Shown: positions 1 through 8,710, counted from the first letter of the stretch. The stretch is DNA of 64,000 nucleotides from Bacteroidota bacterium (GCA_016718825.1 JADKCL010000027.1:1-64000), one strand, 5' to 3'. A program made the numbers and translations. The notes: generated by a model not told the origin, from the sequence alone.

Positions 1-302
1 GCCTTCAAAAGCTACACGGGCAAACTTCTGCTCGAAACAATTGAGAAAAACCCGCGCGAAAGCAGAAAGGAATGGCTGATGGACCGATTTTCCTACTTTG
101 GTCGGACGTTGGCAATGGATACGCAAAGGCAATTTTGGGACAGGGAAAACTATCCAGAGGAGATCAGGACAGATGATTTTTCTTGCAAAAGCAGCATTAC
201 ATCCATGAAAATCCCGTGAGGGCAGGTTTTGTGTTTCGGTCTGAGGATTGGAGCTATTCGTCGGCTTGCCCGGAATGTCCGGTCCCGATCGTAAGGTTCT
301 GA
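1..302 (+). pseudogene. REP-associated tyrosine transposase (RAYT, IS200-like Y1), 3' part, frameshifted
   Basis: The 5' end is cut by the window edge. The first frame reads AFKSYTGKLLLETIEKNPRE, then a REFWDRENYPEEI-like stretch (QFWDRENYPEEI), which is the C-terminal half of Y1 transposases of the RAYT type. That frame stops at 217-219, but the conserved continuation HYIHENPVRAGFV and a WSYSSA tail is read in another frame from about 177 to the stop at 300-302. The switch lies in the T-run at 177-181 and is explained by one missing T. RAYT proteins are known to process REP palindromes by single-strand transposition, and a REP-like palindrome sits immediately downstream. Either the gene is inactivated or the base is a sequencing error. 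Confidence 0.75.
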
Positions 303-313
303 TAGTGGTTTTT

Positions 314-415
314 CGCCGGAGGCAAATGTTCGGTCGGCGTGCGGCAGGATGCCGCCGCCTCCTCGAGCCCGTCCCGCCGCCTCGCCACAAGGCATCCGAA
401 CATTTGCCTCCGGCG
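314..415. repeat. REP-like palindromic element next to RAYT
   Basis: A perfect 20-bp inverted repeat: CGCCGGAGGCAAATGTTCGG at 314-333 and its reverse complement at 396-415. Inside the left half is a second short palindrome GCGGCAGGATGCCGC (341-355). A related half-element with the same arm and the same core occurs at 55273-55314. A palindrome beside a RAYT gene, repeated elsewhere in the same DNA, is the expected REP/BIME arrangement. Confidence 0.7.
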
Positions 416-442
416 CATTTTCTCCTGTGCCTTCTATTTCCC

Positions 443-450
443 TATCTTTG
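443..450 (+). promoter_or_regulatory. Bacteroidota -7 box of aspS
   Basis: TATCTTTG matches the TAnnTTTG consensus of the Bacteroidota primary sigma factor. It lies 24 nt before the aspS ATG. Confidence 0.55.
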
Positions 451-474
451 CACCTCCAAAAAAAGCTATCGAAA

Positions 475-2238
475 ATGCATCGTTCACATACCTGCGGCGA
501 ACTCCGCCTCGCACATGTCGGTCAAGAAGTCACCCTCGCTGGATGGGTCCAAAAAGCACGTGACCACGGTCACTTCAACTTTGTCGATATCCGTGACCGC
601 TACGGCATCACGCAGGTCAATGTCCATGCCGACAACCCGGCCCTCTACGAAGTGTCCCAAACCCTTGGCCGCGAATTTGTCGTCAAAGTCACCGGCATCG
701 TCACCGAACGCACCAGCAAAAACCCCAAAATCCCCACAGGCGACATTGAAATCGTGCCGACATCCATCGAAGTCCTGAACGAATCCAAGGTCCCGCCATT
801 TATGATCGAAGAGGAAACCGACGGTCAGGACCAACTGCGGATGAAATACCGCTTCCTCGACCTGCGCCGCGGGCCGCTCCAACGCAACATGCAGCTGCGT
901 CACCGCCTCGGCATCGAAACGCGGAAATTCCTCGACAGCCTCGGTTTCCTCGAAATCGAGACACCTTATATGATCAAGAGCACGCCCGAGGGCGCGCGTG
1001 ACTTCATCGTCCCTTCGCGGATGAACCCTGGGCAGTTTTATGCCCTGCCGCAGTCGCCGCAGACCTTCAAGCAGATTCTGATGGTGAGCGGCTATGACCG
1101 TTATTTCCAGATCGTGCGCTGCTTCCGGGACGAGGACTTGCGTGCCGACCGTCAGCCTGAGTTCACGCAGATCGACTGCGAAATGGCCTTTGTCGAGCAG
1201 AGCGATATCTTGAAGACCTTCGAAGGGTTGTTCCGCCACCTCTTCAAGGAAATCAAAGGCCTGGAATTCTCCGAAATCCCGCACATGACCTACGGCGAGG
1301 CCATGCGCCGCTTCGGCAGCGACAAACCCGACATCCGCTTTGGGATGGAAATCAGGGACATCAGCGACCTCGCCAAGCACAAGGACTTCGCGGTCTTCAA
1401 CGACAGCGAATTGGTCGCGGGCATCTGCGTCCCCGGCGCAAGCGAATACACCCGCAAGGACCTCGACGGCCTGACGGAATGGGTGAAAGTGCCCCAAATC
1501 GGTGCCAAAGGCTTGATTTACGTGAAGGTCAACCTCGACGGATCGGTAAAATCATCGGTCGATAAATTTTACGACGAAGCCGACCTGCGCGCATGGGTGA
1601 CCCGCATGGAAGCAAAACCGGGCGACCTACTATTGATTTTGACCGGCAAGGACGAAAAAACCCGCAAGCAGCTCGGCAGCCTCCGCGTCGAGATGGGCAA
1701 CCGCCTCGGATTGCGTCCAAAAGACACATTCCAGCCGCTGTGGGTCATCGACTTCCCGCTTTTGGAATGGGATGAAGAGAAACAACGTTGGTCAGCCATG
1801 CACCACCCGTTCACCTCGCCCAAACCCGAGCAATTCGAGCAATTCATCAAGGGCGAAGACCTCGGCAGCGTGCTCGCCAACGCCTACGACCTCACGATGA
1901 ACGGCGTCGAATTGGGTGGCGGTTCGATCCGTATCCACGACCGCAAGCTTCAGGAACGCATGTTTGAGATTTTGGGCTTCACGCCCGAATCAGCACAAGC
2001 GCAATTCGGATTCCTGATGGGTGCCTTCGAATACGGTGCACCTCCTCACGGCGGCATCGCCTTTGGCTTTGACCGCCTGAGCGCGATGTTTGGTGGCGAC
2101 GACAGCATCCGCGACTACATCGCCTTCCCCAAAAACAACATGGGACGCGACATGATGATCGACAGCCCAAGCGTGATCGAGACCGAGGCCTTGGATGCGC
2201 TGTTTATTGGGGTGCGGGAGGATTTGTTGCCGAAGTAG
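475..2238 (+). CDS. aspS: Aspartate--tRNA ligase
   Basis: Cytoplasmic class II aminoacyl-tRNA synthetase that charges tRNA-Asp. The protein is 587 aa, the normal length for the bacterial type. The N-terminal OB-fold anticodon-binding domain (about residues 1-105) begins with the typical HTCGEL. Motif 2 FRDEDLRADRQPEFTQID lies near residue 217, the bacterial GAD insertion spans roughly 290-400, and motif 3 GFDRLSAMFGG lies near 530. The frame is open further upstream to 349, but the ATG at 475 was chosen because homology starts there, the -7 box is at 443-450, and the upstream part overlaps the REP palindrome. The next gene follows almost directly and may be cotranscribed. Confidence 0.97.
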   Translation: MHRSHTCGELRLAHVGQEVTLAGWVQKARDHGHFNFVDIRDRYGITQVNVHADNPALYEVSQTLGREFVVKVTGIVTERTSKNPKIPTGDIEIVPTSIEVLNESKVPPFMIEEETDGQDQLRMKYRFLDLRRGPLQRNMQLRHRLGIETRKFLDSLGFLEIETPYMIKSTPEGARDFIVPSRMNPGQFYALPQSPQTFKQILMVSGYDRYFQIVRCFRDEDLRADRQPEFTQIDCEMAFVEQSDILKTFEGLFRHLFKEIKGLEFSEIPHMTYGEAMRRFGSDKPDIRFGMEIRDISDLAKHKDFAVFNDSELVAGICVPGASEYTRKDLDGLTEWVKVPQIGAKGLIYVKVNLDGSVKSSVDKFYDEADLRAWVTRMEAKPGDLLLILTGKDEKTRKQLGSLRVEMGNRLGLRPKDTFQPLWVIDFPLLEWDEEKQRWSAMHHPFTSPKPEQFEQFIKGEDLGSVLANAYDLTMNGVELGGGSIRIHDRKLQERMFEILGFTPESAQAQFGFLMGAFEYGAPPHGGIAFGFDRLSAMFGGDDSIRDYIAFPKNNMGRDMMIDSPSVIETEALDALFIGVREDLLPK

Positions 2239-2243
2239 TGGGC

Positions 2244-2705
2244 ATGAGATTTCGCGCCGGTTTGGGGATCGTGATTGGGCTATTGCTGCTGGGATGCCAA
2301 AGTGATCCGAAGGCGACCTTGACCACCATCGATTCGCTTCCAGATTCGTCCGCAGCAATACCGGACCCTCCCGAAATCACCACTGCGTTGCCTGTGAAAC
2401 CGCTTCAGGCCCTGCCAACAGGGTATTATCTGGATTCGATCACTGAATGGGACAGCCTCACAGAGCATTCGACAAAACTCTATTTCCCGCAATCAGCGCA
2501 TGACACTCTCTTGAATGCAATGATTCGCAAGGCATTGGCAGCCACAGCAAAGGAATATGAGCCTGAGCCCAGCGCGGACATTTTCCAGAGTTCGTCGTAT
2601 GATCAATGGGTGACATCGGTGACCGTGAGCCACGACTTGTTGAGCATCCATTACCTGGCGCAGAGTTTTATTTGGGGCGGCACATTTGTCCTCACCCCTG
2701 CATGA
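2244..2705 (+). CDS. Lipoprotein with DUF3298/RsiV-like domain, N-terminal part
   Basis: Begins MRFRAGLGIVIGLLLLGC, a lipoprotein signal with lipobox LLGC, so it should be anchored in an envelope membrane. A GTG at 2238 would overlap the aspS stop; the ATG at 2244 is preferred. The last part (SIHYLAQSFIWGG) resembles the core of DUF3298-type domains, which in the related protein at 46518-47657 reads AFEFAGGAHPNSW. The frame ends at TGA 2703-2705, but the same frame stays open afterwards and continues into the expected C-terminal half (2712-2990). This is probably one gene of about 249 codons interrupted by an in-frame stop. Function is unknown. Confidence 0.55.
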   Translation: MRFRAGLGIVIGLLLLGCQSDPKATLTTIDSLPDSSAAIPDPPEITTALPVKPLQALPTGYYLDSITEWDSLTEHSTKLYFPQSAHDTLLNAMIRKALAATAKEYEPEPSADIFQSSSYDQWVTSVTVSHDLLSIHYLAQSFIWGGTFVLTPA

Positions 2706-2711
2706 ACATCG

Positions 2712-2990
2712 ATGCGCACGCACAAATGGATCCGGCTCGATGTGCTGTCCTTTTCAGGCAACATAGCAGCCTTTGTGATGGGTGATGCGCAATCGGATCG
2801 GGCTTCAGAACTCGACCCGAAGGATTTGGTCAACGATCTCGATTTTCATTTCAGGAAGGATGGGATGGTGCTCTGTTTTGACGACTATACCAAAGGCCCC
2901 GGCATGGAGGAGTTTTTGGTGGCGATGGATGGCATTCAGGCCTATCTCAAGCCTTGGGCAATCGAGCAATTGGGTTGGGCATCAAAATAA
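2712..2990 (+). CDS. C-terminal part of the DUF3298/RsiV-like lipoprotein
   Basis: Same reading frame as the preceding fragment, separated by a single TGA. The segment FHFRKDGMVLCFDDYTKGPG followed by AYLKP resembles the end of DUF3298-like domains (compare LLFTFNPYEIGPY and IPYKEM in the protein at 46518-47657). It has no signal peptide of its own, so a free-standing product is unlikely. It could be translated only by readthrough or reinitiation at the ATG 2712, or the stop may be a base error. Confidence 0.5.
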   Translation: MRTHKWIRLDVLSFSGNIAAFVMGDAQSDRASELDPKDLVNDLDFHFRKDGMVLCFDDYTKGPGMEEFLVAMDGIQAYLKPWAIEQLGWASK

Positions 2991-3037
2991 TTTTCAGTCC
3001 GCATCCAACTTCGATCCCGCGAATTCAAATCGCAAAA

Positions 3038-3826
3038 CTACCCCCCAAACAGCATCCCGTCCACAGGCGAACTCGCCTTGGCGTGATAGGCCTTGGGGAT
3101 GCGGCCCGCGCGGAAGGCTTTGCGGCCGGCTTGGATGCCGAGGTTCATGGCTTCGGCCATCATGACAGGGTCTTGTGCTTGGGCAATTGCCGTATTGAGC
3201 AAAATGGCGTCGTAGCCGAGTTCCATGCCCAAGGCGGCATCGCTTGCGGTGCCGATCCCTGCGTCAATGACCAATGGAATTGAAATCGCATCGCGAATCA
3301 ACTGCAAATTGTGCGGGTTGCGGATGCCCAATCCCGTGCCAATCGGCGAAGCGAGTGGCATCACAGCTGCGCAACCGATATTGGCGAGGCGCTTGCACAA
3401 AATCAAGTCGTCGTTGCAATAGGGCAACACCACAAAGCCCTTGGCTACCAAGGTTTCGCAGGCCTTGAGCAGCTCCAAACCATCCGGCAGCAGGGTTTTT
3501 TCATCGCCGATCACCTCGACTTTGATCCAGTTTACACCGAGGGCTTCGCGGGCGAGTTCGGCGGTGAGGACGGCCTCCTTGGCGGTGTAGCAACCGCTGG
3601 TATTCGGCAAAAGTTGGTAGCCTTTGAGGAAGTCGTGCGAAAGAAAGGTATGTTCGGGATGGCGGAGGTCTAGGCGGCGGATGCTCACCGTCACGATTTC
3701 CGCGCCACTCGCTGCAATGGCACGAAACATGAGGTCAGGATTGGGATAGGCGGAGGTGCCGATCATCAACCGCGAACGAAATTCCTTGCCGCCGAGGCTC
3801 CAAATGTCTTCTGTTGCAGAATTCAT
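3038..3826 (-). CDS. thiG: Thiazole synthase
   Basis: Forms the thiazole phosphate moiety of thiamine from 1-deoxy-xylulose phosphate, dehydroglycine or iminoglycine, and ThiS thiocarboxylate. The 262-aa TIM-barrel protein shows the family motifs: RLMIGTSAYPN near the start, the NTSGCYTAKEAV segment, WIKVEVIGDE with the Schiff-base lysine, LPYCNDDLILC, MPLASPIGTGLGI and VIDAGIGTASDAA. The frame extends six codons upstream, but the ATG at 3826 follows a perfect -7 box (TACCTTTG) by only 4 nt, so the longer start would lie inside the promoter. No thiS, thiH, thiC or thiE is adjacent, so it stands alone here. It converges with the preceding lipoprotein gene. Confidence 0.95.
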   Translation of the reverse strand: MNSATEDIWSLGGKEFRSRLMIGTSAYPNPDLMFRAIAASGAEIVTVSIRRLDLRHPEHTFLSHDFLKGYQLLPNTSGCYTAKEAVLTAELAREALGVNWIKVEVIGDEKTLLPDGLELLKACETLVAKGFVVLPYCNDDLILCKRLANIGCAAVMPLASPIGTGLGIRNPHNLQLIRDAISIPLVIDAGIGTASDAALGMELGYDAILLNTAIAQAQDPVMMAEAMNLGIQAGRKAFRAGRIPKAYHAKASSPVDGMLFGG

Positions 3827-3830
3827 TCGG

Positions 3831-3838
3831 CAAAGGTA
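3831..3838 (-). promoter_or_regulatory. Bacteroidota -7 box of thiG
   Basis: Minus-strand TACCTTTG, exact match to TAnnTTTG, 4 nt before the thiG ATG. This spacing suggests a leaderless or nearly leaderless transcript. Confidence 0.5.
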
Positions 3839-3911
3839 ATACATCTATCACATCCCAAGGCTTTCGTTCGCAGTTGCGCAGGTGATCCTGGTCACATTCT
3901 GCGAAGCGGCC

Positions 3912-4595
3912 TTACTGGGCGACTTTCGCCGGATCGACCAAATCCATCACTTTGGCTTGGGTGCGTTTCAGGCGCGGAATGGATTCGTGCTGCACATAGG
4001 GATTTTCGGGATGCTGCGGGACGTAGTCCTGATGGTAGTCTTCGCCAACCCAGAATTTCTCAAAGGCCTTCAATTCCACGGCAACCTTTCCTTGTCCGGT
4101 CAGACGCGGATCTGCGAGGGCCTTTTCTGCGACCGCTTTTTCGGCAGGATTGCGGTAGAAAATAATCGTGCGGTACTGCGAACCGCGATCAGGACCTTGG
4201 CCATTGACCTGATAAGGGTCGATCGAGGCCATGAAAACTTTCACCAAACTGGAAAAGCTGACCACGGTCGAATCAAAATAAATTTCGACGGCTTCGGCAT
4301 GGCCCGTCCTTCCTGTCCCGCTTTCCTCGTAGGTCGGATTCTCCGTATGTCCGCCTGAATAACCGGAAATCACTTCTTTGACGCCTTTGATGCTCTCAAA
4401 AACGGCCTCCTCGCACCAGAAACAGCCTCCGGCAAAGGTGGCATGTTGCCATTGGGCGAGTTCTGCCTTGGTGGCGGGGGCCATCGGCTTTTCTTTTTTC
4501 CCCGCGTCGGCTACGGCCGTGGTGGACGTCGGATTGGTACATCCGCCAGCGGAAACAAGACCTGCAACGGCAAAAATCAATGCAGCGATTTTCAT
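3912..4595 (-). CDS. msrA: Peptide-methionine (S)-S-oxide reductase, lipoprotein form
   Basis: Reduces the S-epimer of methionine sulfoxide in proteins. The catalytic motif GGCFWCEE lies near residue 58. The conserved blocks GYSGGHTENPTYEE, GHAEAVEIYFD, DPYQVNGQGPD, QYRTIIFY and YHQDY all follow. The N-terminus MKIAALIFAVAGLVSAGGC is a lipoprotein signal, so the 227-aa enzyme is exported and probably repairs envelope proteins. The frame is open upstream to 4712 but that part overlaps msrB; the ATG at 4595 starts 4 bp after the msrB stop. It is the second gene of an msrB-msrA operon. Confidence 0.95.
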   Translation of the reverse strand: MKIAALIFAVAGLVSAGGCTNPTSTTAVADAGKKEKPMAPATKAELAQWQHATFAGGCFWCEEAVFESIKGVKEVISGYSGGHTENPTYEESGTGRTGHAEAVEIYFDSTVVSFSSLVKVFMASIDPYQVNGQGPDRGSQYRTIIFYRNPAEKAVAEKALADPRLTGQGKVAVELKAFEKFWVGEDYHQDYVPQHPENPYVQHESIPRLKRTQAKVMDLVDPAKVAQ

Positions 4596-4599
4596 GCGG

Positions 4600-5163
4600 T
4601 TATTTCTTTGATTTTTCGAAGTGAAGGGCGACACCGTCCATGCAATAACGGAGACCGGTGGGCTTGGGGCCATCGTCAAACACGTGTCCGAGGTGGGCGT
4701 CGCAACGCGCACAAGTCACTTCGTCGCGGGTCATGCCATGCGAATTGTCCAAGGCCACGGCCACACTTTTGGTCGAATAAGGCTTCCAATAGCTCGGCCA
4801 TCCCGTCCCGGAATGAAACTTGGTTTCGCTGGTAAAAAGGGGATTGGCGCAGCAAGTGCAATAGTAGATGCCTTTGTCTTCGACTTCGTAAAGCGCACTG
4901 CTGAAAGCACGTTCGGTGCCTTGGCGCCGGGTGATTTCAAATTCGTCGTCGGTCAGGATTTTTTGCCATTCGTCGTCGGATTTATAGACTTTTTCCGTCC
5001 AGACGGTGTCTGCAGGATTCCATTTCAGGTCCCGGTCGATCGTCGTCGTGTTGGCGTTGGCGCTCGTTTCGGTGGAAGCAGGTGCAGTCCGCGGACTACA
5101 AGCGGTGAAGATGCTCGTGATCAGCAAACCGAATATCAAGGTGTACATGGCTTTGGGAAACAT
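4600..5163 (-). CDS. msrB: Peptide-methionine (R)-S-oxide reductase, lipoprotein form
   Basis: Reduces the R-epimer of methionine sulfoxide. Zinc-binding cysteine pairs are visible as CTCC and CARC, with the substrate motif FHSGTGWPSYW, HLGHVFDDGP and the catalytic Cys in GLRYCMDG. The N-terminus carries a lipoprotein signal ending LITSIFTAC. The ATG at 5163 is used; MYTLIF at 5148 is an alternative and gives a tidier signal peptide. With msrA 4 bp downstream, the pair covers both sulfoxide epimers outside the cytoplasm. The enzyme is 187 aa, longer than cytosolic MsrB only by the signal and a linker. Confidence 0.95.
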   Translation of the reverse strand: MFPKAMYTLIFGLLITSIFTACSPRTAPASTETSANANTTTIDRDLKWNPADTVWTEKVYKSDDEWQKILTDDEFEITRRQGTERAFSSALYEVEDKGIYYCTCCANPLFTSETKFHSGTGWPSYWKPYSTKSVAVALDNSHGMTRDEVTCARCDAHLGHVFDDGPKPTGLRYCMDGVALHFEKSKK

Positions 5164-5335
5164 TTGCGAGATAAACGGACTGAATGGGGATTTGGTTCAC
5201 GCCGACGGGGAATATTTGCAAAACCAATGCCCGTGGGCCGGAATTCTGATTCTCAAGCACGTTTTGCAGCATCATTCAAACTTTTTTGCCACCTTCGAAT
5301 TTCAAAATGCGATTTCACCCCAAATTCAACTTTCC

Positions 5336-6247
5336 ATGCTGATCAAACGTTCACTTTTGCTTCTGTTGATGATGCTCGCCTTGAGTGCTTCGGGATTTCC
5401 GCAGTCCTTCTTCCACGACTTCAATGCGGCGATCCAAAAGCGTGATACCACGACCTGCAAGGCCATTTTGGAGCAATGGAAGGCAGAAAAACCGGAGGAT
5501 CCGGAGCGGTACTGCTCCAACTTCAACTACTTTGCCACGGTCGCGAAAAAAGAAATTCTGCGGCTCGACACCAAACCCGGCCCCTCGGGTGGTGAACAGT
5601 TGGTGATCAAGGAGCAGGGCAAAAAAGGCGAAACGGCCGGCTACCTTTACGGCGACGCCTACTATGATCCGACCCTGCTCGATCAAGGTCTTGCACATAT
5701 CGACACGGGCATCACAAAATTCCCGAACAGGCTCGATATGCGATTCGGCAAAATCTACATTCTCGGTGAGGCCAAAGACTACAAGAACTTCACCGAGGAG
5801 GTTCTGCGTGCCATCGACTACGGCGCCACGATCGACTACAAATGGCTTTGGACCAGCGATACCCCAAAGGAAGACGCCAAACGCTTTATGCTCAGCTGCA
5901 TTCAAGACTATGTCGTGACGCTCTACAATACAGAAAACACCGCGCTACTTGACAATATTGCCCGCATTTCTGAAAGGGTCCTGAAATACGAACCCAACCA
6001 TATCGAAAGCCTTTCCAATCTCGCCATTACCTTTCTCTACGCAGAAGAATATGACCAAGCACTTGTCCCGTTGCTAAAGGCGCATGCCTTGGTGCCCGAT
6101 GATTACATTGTGGTAAACAACATTGCCCATTGCTACCGGCTCAAGGGCGACAAGAAAAATGCCATTCGCTACTACAAATTGATGGAGGATTCGGGCGAAG
6201 AAGAGTTTCGTGCTGTAGCCAAGGAAAAGCTGAAGGAGTTGAAATGA
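5336..6247 (+). CDS. Secreted TPR-repeat protein
   Basis: 303 aa with a signal peptide (MLIKRSLLLLLMMLALSASG, cleavage near GFPQS). The C-terminal third has tetratricopeptide-type helix pairs (LSNLAITFLYAEEYDQAL and VNNIAHCYRLKGDKKNAIRY), indicating a protein-interaction role in the periplasm or outer membrane. The frame is open upstream to 5006, but the upstream stretch lies opposite msrB and has no signal; the ATG at 5336 begins the hydrophobic signal directly. The rest has no motif I recognise. It is divergent from msrBA and is followed without a gap by the truncated nadR-like frame. Confidence 0.75.
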   Translation: MLIKRSLLLLLMMLALSASGFPQSFFHDFNAAIQKRDTTTCKAILEQWKAEKPEDPERYCSNFNYFATVAKKEILRLDTKPGPSGGEQLVIKEQGKKGETAGYLYGDAYYDPTLLDQGLAHIDTGITKFPNRLDMRFGKIYILGEAKDYKNFTEEVLRAIDYGATIDYKWLWTSDTPKEDAKRFMLSCIQDYVVTLYNTENTALLDNIARISERVLKYEPNHIESLSNLAITFLYAEEYDQALVPLLKAHALVPDDYIVVNNIAHCYRLKGDKKNAIRYYKLMEDSGEEEFRAVAKEKLKELK

Positions 6248-6289
6248 ACGCAAGGCAGATCGTCAAAAGGACGCGAACCTCATGGCGAA

Positions 6290-6955
6290 TTGGTGGCTAA
6301 CATCATGGGCATCCGGCATATCGCCTTTGATCTGCAGAAGCAGCTGTTTCCCGTCTCCGCGACGGCCATTCGCAGCGACCTTCTGGCCAACTGGGAATAT
6401 TTGCCCGACAGCGTCAAGCCCTATTTTTGCATCAAAGTGGCGATTCTCGGAACGGAATCCACCGGGAAGACGACTTTGGCGACCGCTTTGGCCAAGCATT
6501 ATGGTTGTGGATTGGTGTTGGAAGCCGCAAGAGGGATCGTTGAAAATTCGAATGCGTTTTCACTTTCAGACTTGCAATCGGTGGTGACGGCACATACGAG
6601 CAATATTCATGCAGCAAGCTGCGGCATCAGCCCTTTGATCGTCATCGACACCAATCTCTACACGACCCTGTCGTATTCCCTGTTTTCGCTGGAGCAGGAA
6701 TTGCAGGTAAGTGCTTCGGATGTTGCCACGAATAGGGCTGACCTTTGCCTCTATCTCTGCAAGGACGCCCCCTATTTTCAGGATGGAACGAGACTTTCGG
6801 AACAAAGTCGAGATCGACTCGATGATTCGCACCGGAAAGTTCTGCGGGAGAAGGGTATTGAATTTGTTGAAATTGATGGCAATTGGAACCAACGTTTTCA
6901 CCGGTCGACGCAATGGATCGATCAGTTGCTGAAGGAGGCACACCATAGATTTTGA
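6290..6955 (+). CDS. NadR-like ribosylnicotinamide kinase, 5'-truncated
   Basis: The C-terminal kinase domain has a clear P-loop GTESTGKTTL (near residue 53) and the AAA_28-type layout of the NadR kinase (VIDTNLYTT, CKDAPYFQDGTR). The segment before it, FPVSATAIRSDLLANWEYLP, is the end of an NMN adenylyltransferase domain (ISxTxIR motif). In bifunctional NadR about 100 more residues with the nucleotidyl-transfer GxxHxGH motif precede this, and they are absent: in-frame homology-like sequence reaches back only to about 6248, at the stop of the TPR gene. The start is TTG at 6290 or ATG at 6305. The remaining product may be kinase-only or a remnant. Confidence 0.7.
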   Translation: MVANIMGIRHIAFDLQKQLFPVSATAIRSDLLANWEYLPDSVKPYFCIKVAILGTESTGKTTLATALAKHYGCGLVLEAARGIVENSNAFSLSDLQSVVTAHTSNIHAASCGISPLIVIDTNLYTTLSYSLFSLEQELQVSASDVATNRADLCLYLCKDAPYFQDGTRLSEQSRDRLDDSHRKVLREKGIEFVEIDGNWNQRFHRSTQWIDQLLKEAHHRF

Positions 6956-7023
6956 CGTCTGAGGACAAATCGCCATCTTGCAGTATGCAATGCCTTGATT
7001 GTTGCTGAAAACCCACTAAATAA

Positions 7024-8685
7024 TTGATGATGAATACTTTTACACGTACATTTTTTGGCGCTTTTGCCATTTTCTTTTGCTGGCAAATCAGCCTTCAAGC
7101 GCAGGCGGTCCGTCACGATGTGATTCTTGAAGTCGCGACCGGTACTTGGTGCCAATATTGTCCAGGAGCTGCGATGGGCGCTGACGAATTGGCCGCTGCG
7201 GGCGCAGCCGTCGGAATTGTCGAGCATCACAACGGCGATGCGTATACGATCCCTGCTTCCGATGGCAGGAACAACTACTATGCTGTGTCGGGCTTCCCTA
7301 CTGCTTGGTTTGACGGCGCAAACGCTTTGGTAGGTGGCAGCCATACGGTTTCGCTATTCCCATCTTACCAGCAACGCTACAATGCTGCAAAAATCGTCGC
7401 CACACCCTTTGAGCTCAGCGGAAGTTGGGTACAAAATGGTGCAAACATCGACATCACGGTCAATGTCGATCAACTGGGAGCTTATTCTGGCTCCAATTTG
7501 AGGCTCCAAGCAGCATTGACAGAGTCCAACATCATGGTAAACTGGCAAGGTTTGTCCAAATGCGATTTTGTGAACCGGGCGATGTATCCTGATCACAATG
7601 GCACGGCCATCACGACCACCCAAGGTGGACCAACAGTGACACAGACATTCAGCATGGCGATTGACCCGTCTTGGGTGCAGCAGGAAATGCAATTGGTGAT
7701 TTGGATCGAGAATAGCGTCACCAAGGAAATTTTCAACGGACGGATGATTACCCTTTCGACCGCGGCGCATGCCGTGGATGTCTCCGCCGTGGAAATTGGC
7801 AACACCGTTGCCTCACAATCTTGCATCACAAGCATTGCCCCCGAAGTCGTGATCCGCAACATGGGCGCCAATGACCTCACCGCCGCCACGATCACCTATG
7901 ACATGAACGGTGGCACACCGATGGTCTTCAATTGGACCGGCACGGTACCCTACTTTGCGTATGCCAACGTTACACTTCCTGCGATCTCCTTCGCGCCACA
8001 GGCAACCAACACACTGACGGTCACCATTTCTGTTCCTTCCGATTCCAGCATTGGGAATGACGTCGTCACTAAAACCTGGGCCGAGGCAAGCCTCAACAAC
8101 GCAGGAACCTACATGGTGCGGATCAAACCCGACAATTACGGCTCGGAAATCACTTGGGACATCAAGAACAGTCTCGGTGCAGTCATCGGATCAGGCGGAC
8201 CCTATACGGATGGAAACCGGATACAAATCAACGTTCCCGTTGCAATTGGAACGAACGATTGCTTCACCTTTTCGATGTATGATTCCTTTGGTGATGGGAT
8301 CGGGGTGAATCCTGGGGCTGGATGGTTCCGCCTCGAAGGTCCACTTGGCGACACGATTTATGCGGGTGCAGATTACGGGTCGATCGACTTTGTTGATTTC
8401 AGAACGGACAGCACCACGATCATTATCGCCAATGCGCCTCGTATCGAAGAGGAAGTCAGCGTTTACCCGAATCCAAGCAACGGCTTGTTTGAAGTAAAGC
8501 TGGGAAATGCGCATCCCAACGGGGCCCTTCTCACGGTTTGGAATGCGAATGGCCAGAAAGTTTGGGAATCCAACATCGGCTCCCAAATGGCATCTGTCGA
8601 TTTGACCAAAATGGCATCCGGGATGTATTTGCTGCGGGTCCTCACCGAAGCGGGATCGACCACCAAAAGACTTCAGAAAAACTGA
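7024..8685 (+). CDS. Omp28-like secreted protein with T9SS sorting domain
   Basis: 553 aa. Signal peptide at residues 1-27 ending SLQAQA. The mature N-terminus has VATGTWCQYCPGA, the thioredoxin-like CxxC start of Omp28-related outer-membrane proteins, followed by GFPTAWFDG. The middle is beta-rich repeats of CARDB/Ig-like type. The last about 75 residues (VYPNPSNGLFEVKL ... MASGMYLLRV) are a type A T9SS sorting domain, so it should be exported by the type IX system and attached to the surface. Two ATG codons at 7024 and 7027 are equivalent. A strong terminator hairpin follows at 8711-8748. Confidence 0.85.
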   Translation: MMMNTFTRTFFGAFAIFFCWQISLQAQAVRHDVILEVATGTWCQYCPGAAMGADELAAAGAAVGIVEHHNGDAYTIPASDGRNNYYAVSGFPTAWFDGANALVGGSHTVSLFPSYQQRYNAAKIVATPFELSGSWVQNGANIDITVNVDQLGAYSGSNLRLQAALTESNIMVNWQGLSKCDFVNRAMYPDHNGTAITTTQGGPTVTQTFSMAIDPSWVQQEMQLVIWIENSVTKEIFNGRMITLSTAAHAVDVSAVEIGNTVASQSCITSIAPEVVIRNMGANDLTAATITYDMNGGTPMVFNWTGTVPYFAYANVTLPAISFAPQATNTLTVTISVPSDSSIGNDVVTKTWAEASLNNAGTYMVRIKPDNYGSEITWDIKNSLGAVIGSGGPYTDGNRIQINVPVAIGTNDCFTFSMYDSFGDGIGVNPGAGWFRLEGPLGDTIYAGADYGSIDFVDFRTDSTTIIIANAPRIEEEVSVYPNPSNGLFEVKLGNAHPNGALLTVWNANGQKVWESNIGSQMASVDLTKMASGMYLLRVLTEAGSTTKRLQKN

Positions 8686-8710
8686 TTCGCATTTGGTCGT
8701 ATCATAGGTC

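Noticed and set aside
484..1497. Minus-strand frame opposite aspS
   Set aside because: Antisense shadow of a housekeeping gene.
2703..2705. Selenocysteine or other recoding at the in-frame TGA
   Set aside because: No SECIS-like hairpin follows directly and the protein family has no selenoprotein members I know of.
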